Below, piece by piece: positions 1 through 8,922 of a stretch of 26,377 nt of DNA (position 1 is its first letter; every line of letters begins with the position of its first letter). Position numbers and translations under genes: made by a program. Source of the stretch: Vavraia culicis subsp. floridensis (taxonomy: Eukaryota > Microsporidia > Pleistophoridae); the NCBI RefSeq assembly GCF_000192795.1, contig NW_007360634.1, positions 46,852 to 73,228 on the forward strand, read 5' to 3'. The notes beneath the pieces were generated by a model. The model worked only from the letters and a program-made list of their open reading frames with translations, searched no databases and was not told the DNA's origin.

Positions 1-355
1 CACATACACGGATAGTAGTAACCAATGTGCTTGGGTTGCAGAGGAAGAGAAGCGAACATAACCGGAATAAAGCAACCTTTGAACAATTCGTTGATATTAC
101 AGGTACGCAAAGCCGATCCAAACTGTACATGACAGCAGGATCTGGCCACTCTGAGGCAGAGGAAAGACAAGATGAACTAATATGACTTTACTAACAAACC
201 TAAATCACAAGCATCGACTCCACTAGCACACACATCCGAAAATGTCCTTGATATATCTCCTAACAACACTGTACAACCTTTTTTAACCTTCTGTTTGTTG
301 CACATTCCTCAAATCACGATGAACCTCCCAGTATGTACCGGATAGCAATCCTTGA
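1..355. other. Non-coding stretch at window edge
   Basis: I see no open frame with an ATG start, RNA gene or repeat that I can support here. It lies downstream of the small minus-strand ORF that ends at 356. Confidence 0.5.
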
Positions 356-580
356 TCAACTCCACATGTAGTTAAAAAACCACCCTGTTACACCCAGGCC
401 CATCACAAGAATGGTCAAAAATACAAAAAAAGCAACAACAAGATAACTACAAAGCATAAAACAGACGAATTCACAACAATATCTAAATTCCATATCATCA
501 TCGTACCATACACTTGCATGCACATAATTCAAAAAACCTAATATTACCAGCAATAGATTAAATAACGAACTCAATAACAT
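356..580 (-). CDS. Possible small membrane or secreted protein
   Basis: A 74-residue ATG-started frame that I do not recognise. Residues 1-22 look like a signal peptide (hydrophobic core LLLVILGFL, then a possible cleavage after VHA). A short acidic stretch (YDDD, about 26-29) follows, then a Cys-containing second hydrophobic segment at about 41-70 that could span a membrane. There is no C-run directly before the ATG and no AATAAA right after the stop, so it lacks the two signals that mark most real genes here. It could be a lineage-specific secreted or membrane peptide, or a chance hydrophobic frame in AT-rich DNA. Confidence 0.3.
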   Translation of the reverse strand: MLLSSLFNLLLVILGFLNYVHASVWYDDDMEFRYCCEFVCFMLCSYLVVAFFVFLTILVMGLGVTGWFFNYMWS

Positions 581-1558
581 GTGCAGGCTGCATCACCTGT
601 ATTTATTCTTTTTTACCGATATTAAAGTTATGACATTATTATTTTAGAACAGGTTAGAAGTTTTTACTTTTTTTTCATGATAGCACGGCTATCACGGTGC
701 TACAAAAATGTTCTGATCAGCTCTGTAGTTCACAAGCACTTGCACGGTTGTGGTGCATGTTTGAGCAGAGGAGTGAGAATAAAACAATGAAACATTGAAA
801 CGAATAATTAATTCAACTGTTCTGGTAGCAGTTGTTGCACTGATCCAAGATTGTGGAGGTGTTTTACACTTTTCAATTCCAAGCTTAGTTGATTCACCGG
901 GTAGTCATAGCTGATGACAAAGTTCCTTATATCAGTTTGATTGACATTGACAGGTGAGTATTCTTATCATTTTTAATCTGAGCAGAACTTTTGGATAGAT
1001 GTGTGCGCATCAAAATGGACAATAAAAGTGCTTTTATCAGAATGATACTGTTTATACATATCATATTTATATCAAAGTTATCATCATTCATTCATTCATT
1101 CATATAAATAAGAAACAACTCGAAAGCTGATTGGTCAGTTCTGAGAAATAAATTATTTGACCCTCCGAGAAAAGTAAAAGATGTTTATTTTATGTATTTG
1201 CACTGAATAAAGGTCTGAAATTGTTGTTTAACTCACTCTTTCTGGAACACCCTCAATTGTTTTCTACTAACAATATCAAAATTACATAATCACCGAATAG
1301 TAGCTAATTACCTAACCCTTACCATAAGATCTTAAACAATAAAAAAAACATAATACGACATATGAAAAGAAGGAAGTATCATTTAATGGAAAGAACACTT
1401 TCTACGTAATATAAAATGGAAATAGCGCTGCTATTTTTTAATACTAGAAAGCATGATGTACCTTGTGATATGTAACTCGACCAGGAAGTAAAAACATCAT
1501 CTTTCTTGAAACGAAACCGTCCAAAAACTATCGTGCGTTTTCCAAAAGCATGGCTATT
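581..1558. other. Non-coding stretch, about 1 kb
   Basis: No coding frame that I can support. It holds a short tetranucleotide repeat near 1084-1102 and overlapping inverted repeats near 679-702. It follows the 3' end of the Gid8-like gene. Confidence 0.5.
1084..1102. repeat. ATTC tetranucleotide microsatellite
   Basis: About four and a half perfect copies of the CATT/ATTC unit in a row within a non-coding AT-rich gap. It is a simple slippage repeat with no sign of function. Confidence 0.8.
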
Positions 1559-1563
1559 TTATT
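1558..1563 (-). terminator. AATAAA polyadenylation signal overlapping the stop
   Basis: On the minus strand AATAAA overlaps the TAA stop codon of the Gid8-like gene. Such overlap is typical of compact microsporidian 3' ends. Confidence 0.55.
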
Positions 1564-2086
1564 TTTTGTCCTCTACTGAATCATAAAATCCGCTTATGTC
1601 AAGAGTGTTCCACTCCAATCCCTCAATAACTTCCACCAAAGCGTTTCTGATCTCGCCAAATCCGTCTACTATTACCTGATTTACAATCTCGGCACAGCAC
1701 ATTCGCCATCTTTCTATATCAACACCTCTTCCATACACAATCATCTCCAGAACATCATTTAACTCAAGCTCACAGTTTTTAAGCTCTTCCAGTGCTTCCT
1801 CGTGTGCGCCTTTCGCAATCTTTTCGATTGCGCATTGCTTTTTTAGGTGGTCGGAAAGGTTCGTGGTCGTAAGAAATTCGAAGTTGTAGTGCTCAAGCGT
1901 CTTCTGTGCGGCGATAGGCTGACCAGACGAAATCAGCTCTCGTACCTTTGAGCGTAGCGTAAGAAACGAGTTCGGATAGAATGTTTGCCCGGTTTCCCGT
2001 GCGTATGAGCTTGCTATTTGCTGGTTTCCTTGATATATGAGGTAGTCCATGACCAGTTTATTGTAGTCTATTTGTTTGGTGGACAT
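1559..2086 (-). CDS. GID8: Gid8-like LisH/CTLH protein (GID/CTLH E3 ligase scaffold)
   Basis: Probable homologue of Gid8 (human GID8/TWA1), the scaffold subunit of the multi-subunit GID/CTLH ubiquitin ligase. The 175 residues hold a LisH motif at about 8-34 (DYLIYQGNQQIASSYARETG) and a CTLH region at about 42-100 (LRSKVRELISSGQPIAA, later KIAKGAHEEALEEL). A short helical tail replaces the longer CRA domain; human GID8 is about 228 residues. The RING and SPRY domains of the other LisH/CTLH subunits (Gid2, Gid9, Gid1) are absent, which is why I choose Gid8. The ATG at 2086 is the first in frame, with no C-run before it. The window also encodes a Ubc8/UBE2H-type E2, the cognate E2 of this ligase. 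Domain assignment is firm; orthology to Gid8 is an inference. Confidence 0.8.
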   Translation of the reverse strand: MSTKQIDYNKLVMDYLIYQGNQQIASSYARETGQTFYPNSFLTLRSKVRELISSGQPIAAQKTLEHYNFEFLTTTNLSDHLKKQCAIEKIAKGAHEEALEELKNCELELNDVLEMIVYGRGVDIERWRMCCAEIVNQVIVDGFGEIRNALVEVIEGLEWNTLDISGFYDSVEDKK

Positions 2087-2769
2087 GCTTGAAATTTGTG
2101 ATTGTCCGATTTCATTAAATATACCGAGCTTGTTTGTAAATTTGTTAATTACGTGATAAATGTTTTAATTAATTACATCGATCAAAGATATGCCGGATGG
2201 TAAAAGAATAAAAATATTTTGCTACGTCTTTTTGACAGTGGCTGATGAAGAAATACTCGTATTTACATGGCGATTTGAAGTAAAACGCTCCATAAGTAAA
2301 CTAATACGTACAAGTATTAAAAACATAGAGTTTAGTGCGGTATTTATTTTCAACGCAATATGGGTCAAATCAGCAACAAAACAGGTAAAGCCCGTTTGCG
2401 TATTTCGTTCTTGGGTATGGTTGTAAAGAAAGAAATTGAACAACAACCATATGAAACGGTGTAGAATAAAGAATAATTTGTTACTCGAATATACTTACCA
2501 TTGCCTTATACGGCTATCTTTTATTACAGACTAAAGCTGATGGTGTTAACGCAAACTGGAGAGCTGTACTAGCCCGCAGTCAAAGTTCTTTTTACAATAC
2601 CTAGTTTTGTATGACAAATATGCTAGATGCATCCTAATCGAGGTAACCGGTCATACAAATAACTAATCCGTACGTTAACTAAAACCATACATCTCACCTG
2701 TCATGTCATAATTGAATAAATTTGGAACGCTTAAGTTAAATTACCGTAACCCTGGTCATTTCCAAAAGT
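2087..2769. other. Divergent intergenic region
   Basis: Lies between the divergently transcribed Gid8-like and cis-prenyltransferase genes, so it should hold both promoters. The only supportable element is the C-run near 2750. Overlapping 74-78-residue frames on both strands look like chance. Confidence 0.5.
2748..2755 (+). promoter_or_regulatory. C-run start signal (AACCCTGG)
   Basis: AACCCTGG ends 14 bases before the cis-prenyltransferase ATG. The same octamer stands directly before the PI31-like start. It matches the CCC-like signal reported for microsporidian genes. Confidence 0.5.
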
Positions 2770-3504
2770 ATGACGACCAAGGGACGATCAATGACCGGTA
2801 ATTTATACCTGATCACGAGGATAAAGAATGCGCTTTACCTTTTTATCGTAGTTATGTTAGAATATGTTATTAACAGTTGGTTGCTTATACAGATTCTGAG
2901 AATAATTCCAGTGCCTACCACGAAATCAGACCATAAAATTGCGTTCATTCTGGATGGGAATAGAAGATACGCTAGGGCACGCAATCTCACGCTTAAAGAA
3001 GGAAAAAAACGTGGTCTGTTGAACCTGAAGCGAATTCTTACGTATATAGGACATACCAACATTAAAGAGGTAAGTGTCTACGCGTACTCGTTTCAAAACT
3101 TTCGTAAACGTGATAGAGTTGAGTTGGACAGTATTTTTGAGCTCCTCCGGTCGGAACGTATGGAAGGTTTAGATTATCAGCTGCGGTTTCATGGCTCGCT
3201 TGAGCTTCTCAAGCCTGCAGAACGAAAGATTTTGAAGGCGCTAGAATCTAATACTAAGTTCAAGAGGAAGAGGTTGAATATCTGTATCTTGTACAGCGGA
3301 CTGGTCGAGAAGAAGCCATATTTTGATAGACCGAATATTCTAGTGAGAACAGGCAACCAGAGGAGATTGAGCGATTTTTTGCTGTTGCACTGTGCAAATG
3401 GATGTAATTTAAATTTTTTGGACAGGATGTGGCCCGAATTTGAGGTATGGCAGCTCTATTTATTACTCGTGAAATATTCGTTGGAGAGTCAAATAGTGGA
3501 CTGA
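2770..3504 (+). CDS. cis-prenyltransferase / dehydrodolichyl diphosphate synthase
   Basis: Member of the UPP synthase family (yeast Rer2/Srt1, human DHDDS), which elongates farnesyl diphosphate with isopentenyl diphosphate to make the dolichol backbone at the ER. Of 244 residues, about 20-46 are a hydrophobic segment that probably anchors it to the membrane. The catalytic signature DGNRRYA is at 62-68, with Asp62 the expected catalytic residue. The C-terminal signature RTGNQRRLSDFLL is at 193-205 and WPEF at 221-224. The motif usually reads DGNRRWA, so Tyr replaces Trp. Eukaryotic enzymes often pair with a Nus1/NgBR subunit; none is visible here. An ATTAAA lies about 15 bases after the stop. 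DPM1 at 21879-22583 would use the product once it is converted to dolichyl phosphate. Confidence 0.92.
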   Translation: MTTKGRSMTGNLYLITRIKNALYLFIVVMLEYVINSWLLIQILRIIPVPTTKSDHKIAFILDGNRRYARARNLTLKEGKKRGLLNLKRILTYIGHTNIKEVSVYAYSFQNFRKRDRVELDSIFELLRSERMEGLDYQLRFHGSLELLKPAERKILKALESNTKFKRKRLNICILYSGLVEKKPYFDRPNILVRTGNQRRLSDFLLLHCANGCNLNFLDRMWPEFEVWQLYLLLVKYSLESQIVD

Positions 3505-4482
3505 GCAATGTTTTATTAAATTATTGTGGTTAACCGTCTGATATAGCCCACGGGTTTGTCATGTGTTCAAGTGCTTATTCCTTAAATAAAAACATTTTTA
3601 TTTATTTCCTCACATAACATGAACATTTATCCGTTTCGTGCGCTTACGAGCAGATTGTCCATTTTGAAAGCCGTTCGCAGGCCTAAGATACATTTGTATT
3701 GGTGCATGACTATCCGTGAAGAATGCTTGTTCGTGGTAAATAAACCATTTTATATTCTCGATGGCTATAGCTTCGGTGTCCTACTCCTCCTATAATCACT
3801 TATTTTCATCTCATTATATGTCAAGTGCTCTTTTTCAATGTGTATTTCGGCCTCATCCTCAAAGAAAGCTTAATAGCACACCACTCCCCTACTTCCGATT
3901 CGTCTGCCATCATATTTCGCCTATATGAACAAAACCGTATCTACCAACAAAAACCACTCTCACGCCATGTATGCGTCACTGATACTCCTCTAGATTGCGT
4001 AGTGCTCATACAGTCAAGTGAACTAATAATTACTGTTCAAAGAAATACACAAATATTGTTTACCTATCTATGTTGCACCATAGAACCGCTCAAGCCATCA
4101 TAATCCTTTGATTCGTGAGATGCATTATGATTGCTCGCTTTAATCATGTACCAGCAGCACCATCCTACATCAGCACGAACAGACAAATGGAACAAAAAAT
4201 GTGTTTATTTTGTTGAATATGAAGAGAATAATAAACGAGTCTGAGTGACTAAGCAAAAAAATGTACTGCAAATCATAATATTGAACGATGGAGAAGTGTA
4301 TGCCTATAAATAACGGTGATGGATTTCTTACATCATTTATAAACCACAACAATGAGACAGTCGTGGATACCGAGCGTAAACAATACGTTGGGTTGCATGA
4401 CCGAATAATACACGCAAAATAATTTTAAATATATTAAATCGAGCCTTTCAAATAAAATGTAAATAATTCGCACCACCCTTCC
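3505..4482. other. Non-coding stretch, about 1 kb
   Basis: Contains only frames lacking an ATG start or unlike any protein I know. The last bases carry the C-run signal of the GYF gene. Confidence 0.5.
4472..4482 (+). promoter_or_regulatory. C-run start signal (ACCACCCTTCC)
   Basis: ACCACCCTTCC abuts the ATG of the GYF gene directly, the classic position of the microsporidian CCC-like signal, and fixes the start at 4483. Confidence 0.6.
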
Positions 4483-5412
4483 ATGTTCTACTACACAGAG
4501 GATCAAATGATGTCTTTTCTTACGCTCAAGGAGGAGAGGCCAGAAGATTTTGATACTGCGAATCCGTTTTACTCGCTGGATACCCTGTCTCTGAAAGTAC
4601 TCTCTGCCTTTGATGAGCGCGAGCAAGCAATTTACGAAGAGAAAAGGCTCAACTCGGGTATTTCTACAGTTCGGAAAACGCATGTGGCCAAACGGAGGGA
4701 AAAGGAGCATCCTGATGCTCTGTGGGATATCAAAATCAAGGAGAGGAACGAGGGCTTTTTTGATTCGCAGGGCAATTACATAATAGAGGGCGGAGTTGAG
4801 CACGAATATGAGGAGGAGGTATGTTGGCTTATAAAGAAGGGAGGATGCATGCAAGGACCCTTCAATCAGAAGGAAATGTATGATATGCACGAGCGTGGGG
4901 ATCTTATCGAATCGTTGATACGGCGGGATGTTGATAAGGTATTCATGGAGTATGAGAAATTGAAGAGCGTGCCGCGTATCTTTACAAGTAATATGGATGA
5001 GCATGCGCTCAATGAAATGTTTAGCAACGCTCATCTGCACAAGAAAGAGGGTGCGGCAGTGACAGATATGCCGTTTTACGACACGTGCACACATATGGCA
5101 GACGAGCCACCTCACGAGAAGAAGAAGACACTCGCCGACCGATTAGAAGATTGTACGCGAACAAGAAATCTTTTGAAAAAACGGAATTTGACGATTAGAC
5201 TATATGACATATTCGTATGTATAAAGGGAATGAAGAAGGATGCAGCAGTGGAAAAGATGAGAGGTATAACCGGGCTGTGTATGGCTGATAATGCTGAGCT
5301 GTTGGATTCTTTTTTGGAAGAAGTAGGCGTGCAAGTGTGTAAGGATGTAGACAAAGACGGGTTTTATATCAAGATACCGAGCGGGAAGAGGAATGTCAAG
5401 GCCAGAAGATAA
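4483..5412 (+). CDS. GYF-domain protein, CD2BP2/Lin1-like (U5 snRNP 52K)
   Basis: 309 residues. A segment at about 80-101 (LWDIKIKERNEGFFDSQGNY) resembles the conserved E-x-G-x-F-D-x-x-G-N-Y stretch ahead of the GYF domain in CD2BP2/Lin1, the U5 snRNP 52K protein of the spliceosome. The GYF domain follows at about 114-163 with Trp115, GPF at 125-127 and Met132. It is degenerate: the expected Tyr is Ile117, the second Trp is Met135, and the GYF tripeptide is GDL (139-141). Beyond it lie about 145 residues, whereas human CD2BP2 ends soon after its GYF domain; residues about 215-300 could form a small helical or winged fold that I cannot name. AATAAA lies 15 bases after the stop. If the call is right, U5 snRNP function is retained. 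Another GYF adaptor is the alternative. Confidence 0.75.
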   Translation: MFYYTEDQMMSFLTLKEERPEDFDTANPFYSLDTLSLKVLSAFDEREQAIYEEKRLNSGISTVRKTHVAKRREKEHPDALWDIKIKERNEGFFDSQGNYIIEGGVEHEYEEEVCWLIKKGGCMQGPFNQKEMYDMHERGDLIESLIRRDVDKVFMEYEKLKSVPRIFTSNMDEHALNEMFSNAHLHKKEGAAVTDMPFYDTCTHMADEPPHEKKKTLADRLEDCTRTRNLLKKRNLTIRLYDIFVCIKGMKKDAAVEKMRGITGLCMADNAELLDSFLEEVGVQVCKDVDKDGFYIKIPSGKRNVKARR

Positions 5413-5426
5413 GCTGAGCGGTATCC

Positions 5427-5432
5427 AATAAA
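5427..5432 (+). terminator. AATAAA polyadenylation signal
   Basis: AATAAA stands 15 bases after the stop codon of the GYF gene, as expected for a short microsporidian 3' UTR. Confidence 0.55.
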
Positions 5433-6186
5433 TGCAGTTTCCTACTTTTTTGTGAATTGGTGATGAAAACGTGCTTGTGCTGCGATTTACTTGTTGTGCG
5501 CGTGGTAGCAGCGCACATCTTTTTTGACAGTTTTTTATCTGTCAGTTCACACAAACTCTCCTGGTACGCTGAGTGTTTACCGCGGCATTAGCGACCTTTA
5601 GTTCACAGATGCATCTTCTCTGTTAATAATGTATAAATTTGCTCGCTGCTCTTCACACGCATTTTTGTCATTTTTGCATCGCGTGTTTGTTTGCGCGGTC
5701 GTCACTTGAAAAACGGTTTGTTCGATATTTTGCTATAACTCTGATGACAAATGTTCGCTTATAACTTTTTATAAAATATTTTGGACTCGTTGCGCTGTAA
5801 AAATTGAAGAGAATAAACAAGTGCACTGCCATAGAATAAACTAGGTGGCAAAGAACCTTTGATACGTGTCACTGAGCATAATTATAGTATCTGTTGATTA
5901 AACATGAATGGCCTTGGTGAGATAGCACCAGGTAGACAATATTCATATTTGCCGTTCTATGGTTACATTCCCAGTGGTGAGAGCATACGATACATACATT
6001 GGTCCTCAATTCACGTTATATTAATACAGAGCGTGTTTTCTTAAAATGTACATTCAGCCTGTTTTATACATCAGCAGAGTCTCAAATAAACAAATACGTT
6101 TTGCTTTGATATCGTATCTAATATTTTAGGTCGTTTGCATTACTCTGCAGTATTGTGGTAGTCAAATCAGTCCACAACCCCAAAAT

Positions 6187-6339
6187 ATGTCTACGATAGG
6201 CACCCTGAGCGGACCAAAAAGGTGCTCATCATTTTTACTACCGATGTTGAGGTGCACGATAGGTAGAAGTTCTATCAATGGTTTTCGAATAAAATCATTT
6301 TATTTTAAAGATGATCAAGTCCGCGATAACATAGAATAG
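6187..6339 (+). CDS. Possible 50-residue protein with C-run start signal
   Basis: An ATG-started frame of 50 codons, preceded by ACAACCCCAAAAT, a C-run six bases before the ATG as in recognised genes of the window. The product is basic with three Cys or more and no motif I recognise. It could be a real short gene missed by length cut-offs, or a chance pairing of an ATG and a C-run. No AATAAA follows the stop closely. Confidence 0.2.
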   Translation: MSTIGTLSGPKRCSSFLLPMLRCTIGRSSINGFRIKSFYFKDDQVRDNIE

Positions 6340-7024
6340 TGATTGTATGCAGTTCTGTTTGCCTACGTTGGTCCTTTTGATACCCCTTCGATACTCTGCC
6401 CTGATTCGATCAATTCATTCTAAAATCGAAGAAACAGCAAACATTGACACTTGCGCAATGTTTGTGTATATGTTTTAGATTTAGCGTGTAGTTGTACGAT
6501 GAACAGAAGTATGCCGTCAAGGAACAATAATATATCGCATTTAACACATGGTATGAGGTTATCTTTCGGCGAGAGAGAAAAACAAAAAAATGGCTAAAAA
6601 GATGATAAACTGCGGTATGAAAGGATGATTGAACGATTTGCAGTAAAAATGGATGATGAAGCGCAAACAAATCCTCTGATAAAAATGATAGTTTGCAAAT
6701 TTTGAACTGAAAATACGCTCGTTTAACACGTTCTAAGTTGTTTACGTTAATGAGTGCCGGTACTGTTATAGGTCATAGCACCAGAATTGATAACGAATGT
6801 TATGATTTGCTTATCATGTTTCTCTTCATCCTAGTCTGCTTCTCGTCTCAAGAGCAGGAAAATAACTCTTTACACAGCACTGCCACATCACTTTTGAGAA
6901 CGTATGGTTCTTCCCCTTTTTTACAAAAGCTTTCCATTCACACTCTCGTACACCAACAAACGGTTTCTTATTTTTTTCAACCAATTACGTGTCTCTTGTC
7001 ACGTTTTTATAGAAATGTTCGCAG

Positions 7025-7034
7025 AACCCTGGCA
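7025..7034 (+). promoter_or_regulatory. C-run start signal (AACCCTGGCA)
   Basis: AACCCTGGCA directly abuts the ATG at 7035 and shares its first eight bases with the signal before the cis-prenyltransferase gene. It decides the start of the PI31-like gene in favour of 7035 over in-frame ATGs further upstream. Confidence 0.55.
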
Positions 7035-7736
7035 ATGAAATTAAAGGACATTCATGAAACACTAAAAATTACAAAAACGGCTGCCAACACGTTCACTCTG
7101 AGCTTAAATGACAAGAAGTACCAGATATTTACGAATGAAGAACGAACACTTGATGAAATACTGGAGAAAATACGCGGCATGCCTGGCAGCACAGATGAGA
7201 TACAATTAGAACATAATGAATATATTCGAAGAACGGCAGAGCATAGGAGCATACTGGAAAGACAGAGAAACGAAGAATTAGAAGATATAAATCGTATGCA
7301 GCGAACGGTCGGATATGGTAATTTGAGAAGCGAACACAACGAACGTGAACAAATAAAGCGCCAAAGCATGCGTGAAGGCGTCAATTCGCATGAGCCAGAA
7401 GATGTTCAGAGACGGACAATCGCGTCCATTGAAAAACAGCATCATGGCAATTCTCGCTCGGCACATGACCCTATCAGCATACAGCCACCGGGTGCAGACA
7501 AAGACCTTTACCCCGGTGTATCGCGAATAACATCCAAAACTGGCGAAAAGGGCGGAGGAATGTTCATGGGTGAGGATGATCCGTTTTTTAGGCACCAAAT
7601 GGATGAACAAAGTGATGATGATCCAGCGAATCCTTTTTCTAGGTACGATCCGATATTTCCTACGAAAAATAAGAAAAAGAAAGGACCTGATCCCGATCAT
7701 CTGCGCAAGCCTGGTGGAAATGGCGACATCTTTTAG
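7035..7736 (+). CDS. PI31-like proteasome regulator (PSMF1/Fub1 family)
   Basis: A 233-residue protein whose C-terminal third matches the low-complexity tail of PI31 (human PSMF1, yeast Fub1), which binds the 20S proteasome: PPGAD at 151-155, GGGMFMGEDDPF at 173-184, FSRYDPIFP at 201-209 and GPDPDHLRKPGGNGDIF at 217-233. Human PI31 ends in a similar GPNPDHLPPPG segment followed by a Tyr-containing HbYX end; here the last residues are DIF, so the HbYX motif is imperfect. The folded N-terminal FP domain is not evident. Instead residues 1-50 are unassigned and about 60-115 are highly charged and probably coiled. A PI31-like peptide has been reported inside the proteasome of dormant microsporidian spores, so a spore role is plausible. 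The ATG at 7035 is chosen from its C-run. AATAAA lies about 33 bases after the stop. Confidence 0.75.
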   Translation: MKLKDIHETLKITKTAANTFTLSLNDKKYQIFTNEERTLDEILEKIRGMPGSTDEIQLEHNEYIRRTAEHRSILERQRNEELEDINRMQRTVGYGNLRSEHNEREQIKRQSMREGVNSHEPEDVQRRTIASIEKQHHGNSRSAHDPISIQPPGADKDLYPGVSRITSKTGEKGGGMFMGEDDPFFRHQMDEQSDDDPANPFSRYDPIFPTKNKKKKGPDPDHLRKPGGNGDIF

Positions 7737-7768
7737 GCAATACTAACCGGTGGCTGTGGTAAGCATGT

Positions 7769-7774
7769 AATAAA
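7769..7774 (+). terminator. AATAAA polyadenylation signal
   Basis: AATAAA 33 bases downstream of the stop of the PI31-like gene. Confidence 0.5.
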
Positions 7775-8352
7775 GTATGATATGTTGATTTATGGCATTT
7801 TAGATAATTTTTGAGGAGCTTTTCCGGTATCTATGTTGAAGGCCAGATTTTAGTGGTAATTCTACACTCAGCAGATCATTATGAAAGTGGTTGAACGTGT
7901 TCTTTATTTTCGCATTTTAACCAGCAATTTAGCAGAAAGAGCTGTCGATGCAGGAACGTTTTATATCGGGATGTTTTACAGACGCGGTGGCATCTTGTGT
8001 TTAATTGGCGAGTATCCACGCATATAACCGTGCTACCACGTTAATATGTGGAATACCCGATATAACAGCTGTACAAATCGTAAAGCTCCAGCTTTTCGGC
8101 TAGAACACCATGACAAAGCAATACCTTACGGCAGTTTTACCGGTGTAACAACATACCATCCTATTAACAGCATTTTTCTACTGTGGTATACAACCATTGT
8201 AATTACCTACACAATTTTACAAGAATTCAAGCAATTAACCGCACAGGAACAAACGCCAGACCTTCCCCCAGCATATCATAGACTAAAGAGCTCCAAATGT
8301 TTTATTCTCGGTAGTTCGTCCGAATATAAAACCATAGTAGTTAAAAATATCC

Positions 8353-8358
8353 TTTATT
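8353..8358 (-). terminator. AATAAA polyadenylation signal
   Basis: AATAAA on the minus strand, 9 bases after the stop codon of eIF4E. Confidence 0.55.
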
Positions 8359-8367
8359 GCCATCAAA

Positions 8368-8922
8368 CTAGGCAAGAGTATACAAATTGTTATTTCTCTC
8401 CCTAAATCCTTTCATCGCGTTCTCGTGCACCTTGAACGCCAACTCCTTGCTGTATCCAACCACCTTCTTCCATTCCTTCCCAATATCTACCACATCCTCG
8501 TCTGTGTCCTTCGTCCAGAGCGCAATTCTGTCAAAGGATCTTCTAGGCGATAGCACACACCCGCATATACCCTTTTCAGCCACCATTTCGCTGGCTGCAT
8601 ATAAAATGGTGCGCTCCCAAATCGATATAATCTCGTTGTTCACTGTTCCGAATCCCTTTGGTATTTCAATCACCCATTTCCCCCCTTTCATGTTGGCTTT
8701 GTCCTCCCAGAGAGGCTGAATGCCTCTGCGGAAGAAATGCACATTTGAGTTTAGCGGCCATGCACTCGCCTTCTCAAGATTGTCGAGCAAGTACAGCAGC
8801 TGCGGAAGATCATCTATCGTGGATATCTCGTTGAGACACGACGAATAGTTCTCTGATGATAGGTTTCTTTTGGCCTGGCAATCGTACCACATTGTCCATT
8901 CAGTTTTTGTTGGATATTCCAT
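8368..8922 (-). CDS. eIF4E: Translation initiation factor eIF4E (mRNA cap-binding)
   Basis: A 184-residue cap-binding protein that recruits mRNA to the ribosome through eIF4G. It aligns with human eIF4E at a constant offset of 30 over a gap-free block: Trp9 and Trp12 (human 43 and 46), GIQPLWEDK at 67-75 with Trp72 and Glu73 (human Trp102 and Glu103), GGKW at 80-83, and Arg127 and Arg132 at the phosphate-binding positions 157 and 162. Two key positions differ. The second cap-stacking residue, human Trp56, is Tyr26, as in the 4EHP class. Human Trp73, which contacts the eIF4G/4E-BP motif, is Leu43. The N-terminal tail is almost absent. A minus-strand ACCCCT lies about 12 bases before the ATG. 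Because it has every other hallmark, I take it as the main eIF4E, but a 4EHP-like paralogue is possible. Confidence 0.95.
   Translation of the reverse strand: MEYPTKTEWTMWYDCQAKRNLSSENYSSCLNEISTIDDLPQLLYLLDNLEKASAWPLNSNVHFFRRGIQPLWEDKANMKGGKWVIEIPKGFGTVNNEIISIWERTILYAASEMVAEKGICGCVLSPRRSFDRIALWTKDTDEDVVDIGKEWKKVVGYSKELAFKVHENAMKGFRERNNNLYTLA

Larger units (their letters stand above)
5413..7034. other. Long intergenic region
   Basis: About 1.6 kb with no confident gene. It holds a possible 50-codon ORF preceded by a C-run (6187-6339). From 6750 onward it also holds an in-frame open extension of the PI31-like gene that I consider non-coding. Confidence 0.45.
7737..8367. other. Convergent intergenic region
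   Basis: Separates the 3' ends of the PI31-like and eIF4E genes. A plus-strand frame at 8046-8405 runs into the eIF4E coding sequence and resembles nothing I know. Confidence 0.45.

Noticed and set aside
679..702. Two mutually exclusive six-base hairpins (GATAGC/GCTATC and TAGCAC/GTGCTA)
   Set aside because: Would look like a switch, but six-base stems are common by chance and there is no coding gene arranged around it.
2190..2426. 78-codon plus-strand frame in the Gid8/cis-prenyltransferase promoter region
   Set aside because: Overlaps a similar-sized frame on the other strand and has no recognisable content.
3825..4103. 92-codon frame
   Set aside because: Starts with GTG rather than ATG, not credible for a eukaryotic nuclear gene, and has no motif.
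4333..5115. 260-codon minus-strand frame opposite the GYF gene
   Set aside because: Lies antisense to a gene with recognisable motifs and start signal, and its product resembles nothing; an antisense shadow.
8046..8405. 119-codon plus-strand frame with ATG
   Set aside because: Overlaps the 3' end of eIF4E, has no C-run start signal, no motif and no membrane or secretion features.
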